Position numbers and translations under genes: made by a program
Source: Isoperla grammatica
Taxonomy: Eukaryota > Arthropoda > Insecta > Plecoptera > Perlodidae
Assembly: GCA_945910005.1 (NCBI GenBank)
Contig: OX246739.1
Location: 73,419,523 to 73,483,522, forward strand
Direction of reading: 5' to 3'
Length of the DNA stretch: 64,000 nt
Notes under the pieces: model-generated
Seen by the model: only the letters and a program-made list of their open reading frames with translations
Told to the model about the DNA's origin: nothing
Databases searched by the model: none
Shown here: piece by piece, positions 58,637 through 64,000 of the stretch
Layout: the number at the start of each line of letters is the position of its first letter
How positions within the stretch are numbered: the first letter of the stretch is position 1

Positions 58637-59888
58637 TTGCAGCGCTACTGCTACCGCTACTGCTACCGCTACTGCTACCGCTACTGCTACCGCTACTGCT
58701 ACCGCTACTGCTACCACTACCGCTACCACTACCGCTACTGCTACTACTACTGCTACCGCTACTGTTACCGCTACTGCTACCGCTACTGCTACCGCTACTG
58801 CTACCGCTACTGCTACCGCTACTGCTACCGCTACTGCTACTGCTACCGCTACTGCTACTGCTACCGCTACCGCTACTGCTACCGCTACCGCTACCACTAC
58901 CGCTACTGCTACCGCTACTGCTACTGCTACTGCTACTGCTACTGCTACTGCTACTGCTACTGCTACTGCTACTGCTACCGCTACCACTACTGCTACTGCT
59001 ACTGCTACTGCTACCACTACCGCTACCACTACTGCTACCGCTACCGCTACTGCTTCTGCTACCGCTACTGCTACCGCTACTGCTACCGCTACTGCTACTG
59101 CTACTGCTACTGCTACTGCTACCGCTACCGCTACTGCTACCGCTACTGCTGCTGCTACCACTACTGCTACTGCTACTGCTACTGCTACCGCTACTGCTAC
59201 TGCTACTGCTACTGCTACTGCTACTGCTACCGCTACCGCTACTGCTTCTGCTACCGCTACTGCTACCGCTACTGCTACCGCTACCGCTACTGCTACTGCT
59301 ACTGCTACCACTACCGCTACTGCTACTGCTACTGCTACTGCTACCGCTACTGCTACTGCTACCACTACCGCTACTGCTACTGCTACTGCTACTGCTACTG
59401 CTACCACTACTGCTACTGCTACCACTACCGCTACTGCTACTGCTACTGCTACCGCTACTGCTACTGCTACTGCTACCGCTACTGCTACTGCTACCGCTAC
59501 TGCTACCACTACCGCTACCGCTACCGCTACTGCTACTGCTACTGCTACTGCTACTGCTACTGCTACCGCTACTGCTACCACTACCGCTACCGCTACTGCT
59601 ACCGCTACTGCTACTGCTACTGCTACTGCTACTGCTACTGCTACTGCTACTGCTACTGCTACCGCTACTGCTACCACTACTGCTACTGCTACTGCTACTG
59701 CTACTGCTACTGCTACTGCTACTGCTACTGCTACTGCTACCGCTACTGCTACCACTACCGCTACTGCTACCACTACCGCTACTGCTACCGCTACCGCTAC
59801 TGCTACCACTACCGCTACCGCTACCGCTACTGCTACTGCTACTGCTACTGCTACTGCTACCACTACCGCTACCGCTACCGCTACTGCT
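58637..59888. repeat. 1.25-kb GCTACY hexanucleotide array
   Basis: The array is built almost wholly of GCT, ACC and ACT triplets, i.e. GCTACC and GCTACT hexamers with some ACCACT. Only rare other bases occur (GCTTCT, GTTACC, GCTGCT). Because the unit is a multiple of three and lacks stops, four overlapping frames of 426-514 codons stay open (Leu/Pro, Ala/Thr, Tyr/Cys/Arg and Val/Ala runs). None has a folded domain, so they are treated as artefacts. Confidence 0.95.
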
Positions 59889-59889
59889 T

Positions 59890-60290
59890 CACCAGACGCG
59901 CTCTCTTGTTTATTCGGGCGGGAAATTTTGATCAGAGTAATTTTTTGCTGCGACGTTTTTAATTTAGATTTGCTGGGTTATTTTCTGGTTAATTTGTTAC
60001 TACACGATGCTGTATTTATAAGGAGCGACGCTAGCGATGAGGATAACTCCAGCCAATCAGGCCACGAGGAAAACAGACCGATAATTCTGATTGGCTGAAT
60101 ATTGTGAACACATCGTTGCACTGTTTGGTATCTCCTAGTTGAACCCGTCCAGGCTCAACCACAACTGACGTCATCGTGATTATAATATCAATGGCTATTC
60201 AGGTTTTACACCTCTTTATGTAAAGAATAGAGTACGCTATTGCTGTTGGCAGTAGCAGTATATAAAGCTGTAATGTTCACATGATAAACA
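59890..60290. other. No feature recognised
   Basis: No supported gene or element in the sequence following the hexanucleotide array. Confidence 0.4.
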
Positions 60291-60297
60291 GTATTAT

Positions 60298-60355
60298 GTA
60301 CCCCACTGAAAATCAGTTATTGTAACTGAGTGGGTATAGAACATAAATACAAATT
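60298..60355 (+). repeat. Repeat family A, 3' fragment
   Basis: CCCACTGAAAATCAGTTATT and ACTGAGTGGGTA correspond to the 3' end of the family at 10169-10485 and 47190-47440. Confidence 0.65.
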
Positions 60356-60377
60356 TATTTATTAATACGTTCATTTT

Positions 60378-60452
60378 CAATCGGCGGGTGGCTTTTTCAA
60401 ATACTGGCCAATGCATTACTCATCTATGACGCAAAATAGCATTCACAAGGTT
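60378..60452 (+). repeat. Fragment of the 51719-51845 hairpin element
   Basis: CGGCGGGTGGCTTTTTCAAA, TACTGGCCAATGC and ATTCACAAGGTTG match the inner part and right arm; the left arm is missing. Confidence 0.65.
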
Positions 60453-60454
60453 GT

Positions 60455-62025
60455 GTTGAATACTATTTTAATTACTTATTATGCTTATGTATATTATATT
60501 ATATTTGCACTTGCGGAAACGTATTTCTGTTACATATAATATACCTGATAATAAAACAGCTGTACAAATGGCAAAAGAAATGGTAATTTAATTAATAACT
60601 CAATTTAATTTAATGAATCGTTCCATTGAAGCATGCACGTTCACTACTGCCACTGACGCTGGAATATTAAGCTAATGTAACGGAAACTTTATGTTAAAGA
60701 GATTCATCAACAAATATTATTATTATTGGAAAACGATAGCTTTAAACAGAGGGAGATGAATTAGAATATACATATCAGCCCCTCTGGGGAGTTTGAGTTT
60801 AAACAAGCAGAAAAATAACGTTCGCCGGTGTTTTATTTGTAGAACTGTTCCATCTATAGAGTTACCCATATACGATTGATAGGGATGGTTTTTACAGGTG
60901 AAACAAAATGGTTGAGTTTTTTGTTCGATGAATGCGATGGTAACATTCTGTATTTGAATAACGGATAACAGCGCGGGTAACGAAGAGCTAACACAATTTA
61001 TGTTGCTCGACCACTTCATTGTTTGATTATATTTATAAACACATGAAAACAAATTACTCGTGGACAATATAAAGTTAAGATGCGCCATACATGTAGTTTA
61101 GGGTAGAGAAAATGTTGCCCGTAGTAGAAATAAAACAGCTGTAGTAACTTTGATTCAATATGAATATGATATATAACAATGGTTCTGATTTTTTAGTTTA
61201 TTGACTGGGGTAATTAACCACAATGACAAAAATGTAAAACAAGGTTATAGTTAACAAGCAGTAATGGAAGAACAAAATGCATGAATAATGTCATTCTTGT
61301 GTATTTTAACTAAAGAATGATGAAGAGAAAATGTAATATACTGTGTGTACAGAATTACACCTTGACGTGTCTATCTTGCTCAGGTTAAATGACGTAACAT
61401 ATTTCAAACAATGTTTCAACAAGGCATATGTTTTAATATTTAAATATTCCATATAAATTAAAATACAATTCATGTACTCGAATGAAGATAATTGTTGGAA
61501 ATCTCATAACTGACAAATATTTTACACTAGAAATGAATTGTCATGAGTTTGATAACCAACAGCGAACTTCGAATATGAAACCGTTGTTAAGAGCTTATTC
61601 GCCCCTTTCCCCCCTCATTTCTCACCACGCCTCAAAGTTCGAGCGCTAACCACATTCCTTCTACCGCGTGTCGCGTTTAGTTCAGTTCAGTTTCTGGCGT
61701 TATCTGAAAGTTCTGAGACGTTGTAACATAAAGCTGCGTTTACTGTTCCGCGTTGAAGCCACGCGGAAGACGCGGCGGGCGCGGCGACCAATCAGGAGGC
61801 TAGTTAGCAATCAGACGTGAAGGCGCAACAAAGATGTGCGTTCAACTTTTCTCTTGCAGCTCGTGTGATTTACCCACAATTCATAACGGTTTGTTATCAA
61901 ACGGCCTAGTTATCCAGCAGTAATATTCACAATATTGTGTTGAACTGGTAGTCTTATTAGTTACCAGTCTTCCAACATACTTGCTTGGTACAAGAGCTGC
62001 GTCCAAAAGCGCTCCACAATAGACA
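60455..62025. other. No gene recognised
   Basis: AT-rich to mixed DNA. The minus-strand frame at 60723-61088 (121 codons) has no recognised domain. Confidence 0.45.
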
Positions 62026-62029
62026 TTGG

Positions 62030-62220
62030 CCGCATGCATAGTCTATACTTGACCCTCACTCAACCGGCCATCAATCACAGAGACGTCCACCCACATGGCA
62101 ATGCCGTCCACCCTTAGGGCAATGCCGTCCGCCCACATGGCAATGCCGTCCACCCTCAAAATGCCTTCTCCTGTCCGGTGGTTGAGTGAGACAGGCTGAG
62201 TTGAGGAAGGCCTGAGTGGA
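62030..62220. mobile_element. Composite inverted-repeat element with internal 21-bp repeats
   Basis: CCTCACTCAACCGG near the left and CCGGTGGTTGAGTGAG near the right are inverted. Between them four 21-bp units of GTCCACCCACATGGCAATGCC type run from 62084 to 62165. GGCTGAGTTGAGGAA and ATCACAGAG are shared with the palindrome at 36676-36845, so both seem to belong to one foldback family. Confidence 0.65.
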
Positions 62221-62227
62221 GATATTT

Positions 62228-62300
62228 CAACGCACTATTGCAACGCACTGTTGCAACGCACTAGTGCAACGCGCTATTGCAACGCGCGCTACGCGTCGCG
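62228..62300 (+). repeat. ~14-bp tandem repeat (CAACGCACTATTG type)
   Basis: Four to five units with ACT/GCT and ATT/GTT/AGT variants follow directly after the composite element. Confidence 0.8.
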
Positions 62301-62309
62301 TCCAACGCC

Positions 62310-63260
62310 GCACAGTAAACTCGGCGTAAGACGATACTAGTTGCGTTATGTGGCGGAGGCTGGGGGAGGGGGTGGGGGGGTTGGGGGGGGGAGAGACCAA
62401 TTTTGCCTCTATTACTGAGCGTGATATTACGGCTATCCATGGGTCCCTTCGGTTCCATCAGAAAGGCTGTTTAAACGCTTAGATGGTCACATTGGATCAG
62501 ACTGTTATCGCTGTGAGCTCGGTAGAGGAAATCTGGTGGCGTCGATTAAAGACACTTAACGGGAGGCTATTTTCTAAATTGCAGCTAAAATTACATTATT
62601 TTAAACTGTTTTCAAGCAAATCAAAATCAAATTTAGTTGTAGAAAAAGTTTTGTTAACTAATTACAATCTTTATTTATTTAGATTTGTGAGACGAATATG
62701 AGCTCTACAATGACAAATTAACGAAGACACTGTCTGTAATGATGGTTTGGCCTGGATACCGAACGACGTCTGCATAGACAAGGTAATCAGCAATCATCCA
62801 AGTGTTTGGACGGTGTTTGAGTTTCCATTAGTTGCAAGGATTCATTACGTCATAGGTCCCATTACATTCATCGTTGTGTAACATACACAACTAGTGCTAA
62901 AGACATGTTATTATTTATTCTCACAGTCCTGGATGCAGAGTTTGCCATCAACCATGATGTCTCTAATCGCAAAATCAAGGTCTTATTATTATTGTTTTCT
63001 ATTATATTTCATTCCAGTAACCTATAAGTAGTAGTAATAGTAATAATAGCAGTTAAATAATATAAAAAAATAAAAAAAATAACACAAAAATTATATATAA
63101 AAAAAAAAAAATTATGGCCTATAGGTTATTATAAGTAAATACAAAAAAATAAATATTTAAAAAATTGATGATCCATTTAGATAGCACATGCCTGATAAAT
63201 TTAAATCTGTATAAAGTTAGTATTAAATTTAGTACATAGAATTAAATTAGCTCCTATAGG
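62310..63260. other. No supported gene; possible exon-like patch
   Basis: At 62929-62985 a good acceptor (TATTTATTCTCACAG) is followed by an open stretch encoding LDAEFAINHDVSNRKIK and a weak donor AAG|GTCTTA. I do not recognise the peptide. G-rich tracts occur at 62361-62393 and A-rich DNA at 63055-63160. Confidence 0.3.
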
Positions 63261-63269
63261 TAATGGCTA

Positions 63270-63460
63270 ACATGAGCATCAGGTACACACGCCCAAGTCC
63301 TTTGACTTATGTGTGCACCGAAATGCAAACAGCACTCATTGACTATACAATACATTTTAAACTATTTTATATGATACCAGTGTAATTGAAATGTATTGAA
63401 TGTATTGTAATTTAACTAATATGTAAAATGCCAATGCCAATAAACAAATAAATAAAAAAA
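63270..63460 (+). mobile_element. LINE-type 3' end with AAATA tail
   Basis: The segment ends AATGCCAATGCCAATAAAC, AAATAAATAAAA and an A run, a typical retroelement 3' terminus. No coding part was recognised upstream. Confidence 0.4.
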
Positions 63461-63486
63461 AATATACTTCCACCAGCAGGGCGATA

Positions 63487-63674
63487 TTTATTTATTTATT
63501 TTAATTTATTGTAATTAAGGCCAGCATAGGGCACAATGCCCTCTTTAGCCTGATGAGTGATGATTGATGAATGATAATGAGAAATGAAGGAGGGAAAGCC
63601 TGGTACCGGCACGTAGCCTACTCCTGTCGAAAAGTACCAAGGAGACCATCGGCTTTACGTCCCATCCGAAAGGA
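63487..63674 (-). mobile_element. 5S rRNA-derived SINE, copy 3 (5'-truncated)
   Basis: The body and GGGCACAATGCCCTCTTTAG end match the copies at 11838-12230 and 32740-33138. Homology stops at 63674, before the 5S-like promoter region, so this is a 5'-truncated insertion, consistent with incomplete reverse transcription. Confidence 0.75.
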
Positions 63675-64000
63675 CCAATAAGCCAACGACCCGCGTATGG
63701 TAAACTGCAACATTGCCTAGACCAGAAATAAATATTAGTAGTTCATTGAGTGCTGAGCAAGTGTACACGTAGCCACTACGAGAAATCTTTCTCTCAATAC
63801 TTACAGCTAGTTAACTAGTCACTAAGAGGCCACTATAACCGTATATGGCTGGTTTTAACCAACACATGTGAACCGAAAGCGAAAAACATTTTTCCCATAT
63901 TATATTCTTGTCGTTCTATACTTTTCATATTTGTTTTTTAAATCTTCATCTTATACTATCTCATACTGGGATGTGTTATTTAAACTACAAGTTATAATAT
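63675..64000. other. No feature recognised
   Basis: AT-rich DNA to the window end. Confidence 0.4.

Noticed and set aside
58495..60098. Four overlapping frames of 426-514 codons
   Set aside because: All are translations of the GCTACY hexanucleotide array in different frames and strands; composition is two or three residues only.

Overview
This window looks like a repeat-rich, AT-rich stretch of a nuclear animal genome, almost certainly an arthropod and probably an insect. The best evidence is one short exon on the plus strand (26717-26904). It encodes the start of a first immunoglobulin domain with the hallmarks of the Dpr (defective proboscis extension response) family of neuronal cell-surface proteins, and it is flanked by a good splice acceptor and donor. 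No other exon of that gene is recognisable here, so most of the window is probably intron and intergenic DNA around it. A second, much weaker coding trace is an ABC-transporter signature motif (about 25021-25127). No complete gene, no rRNA or tRNA gene that I would call functional, and no prokaryotic-type operon is present. The species cannot be named from this sequence.

Layout. 0-5 kb: a LINE tail, two tRNA-like SINE heads, a ~0.84-kb inverted-repeat transposon inserted in the second one, and a 132-bp minisatellite that grew inside a tRNA-SINE body. 5-20 kb: mostly unremarkable AT-rich DNA with SINE, LINE and MITE scraps, a 5S-rRNA-derived SINE (11.8-12.2 kb) and a ~150-bp direct duplication (12.5 and 13.4 kb). 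20-27 kb: an ~89-bp array carrying Staf/ZNF143-like and CCAAT-like motifs, the ABC trace, a tRNA-SINE, and the dpr exon preceded by five tandem 151-bp copies of its own acceptor and 5' part. 27.7-30.6 kb: a ~2.85-kb satellite of 16/18-bp units with higher-order structure. 31-37 kb: hAT-like and other MITEs, a 5S-SINE, a tRNA-SINE, a LINE reverse-transcriptase C-terminus and a 170-bp palindrome. 37-51 kb: a TTAA-flanked non-autonomous transposon (42.8-43.5 kb) and a nine-copy 64-bp array with CTCF-like and CRE-like motifs (44.1-44.7 kb), otherwise quiet. 51-64 kb: compound microsatellites, hairpin MITEs, a 1.25-kb hexanucleotide array, a composite inverted repeat, a LINE tail and a third 5S-SINE copy.

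The long open frames inside the satellites stay open only because the repeat period is a multiple of three or because the unit lacks stops; I do not treat them as genes. The most interesting observations are the sixfold tandem splice acceptor in front of the dpr exon, the two GC-rich arrays with regulatory-type motifs, the SINE-born minisatellite, and arrays whose main variation falls at a CpG step as expected from methylation decay.
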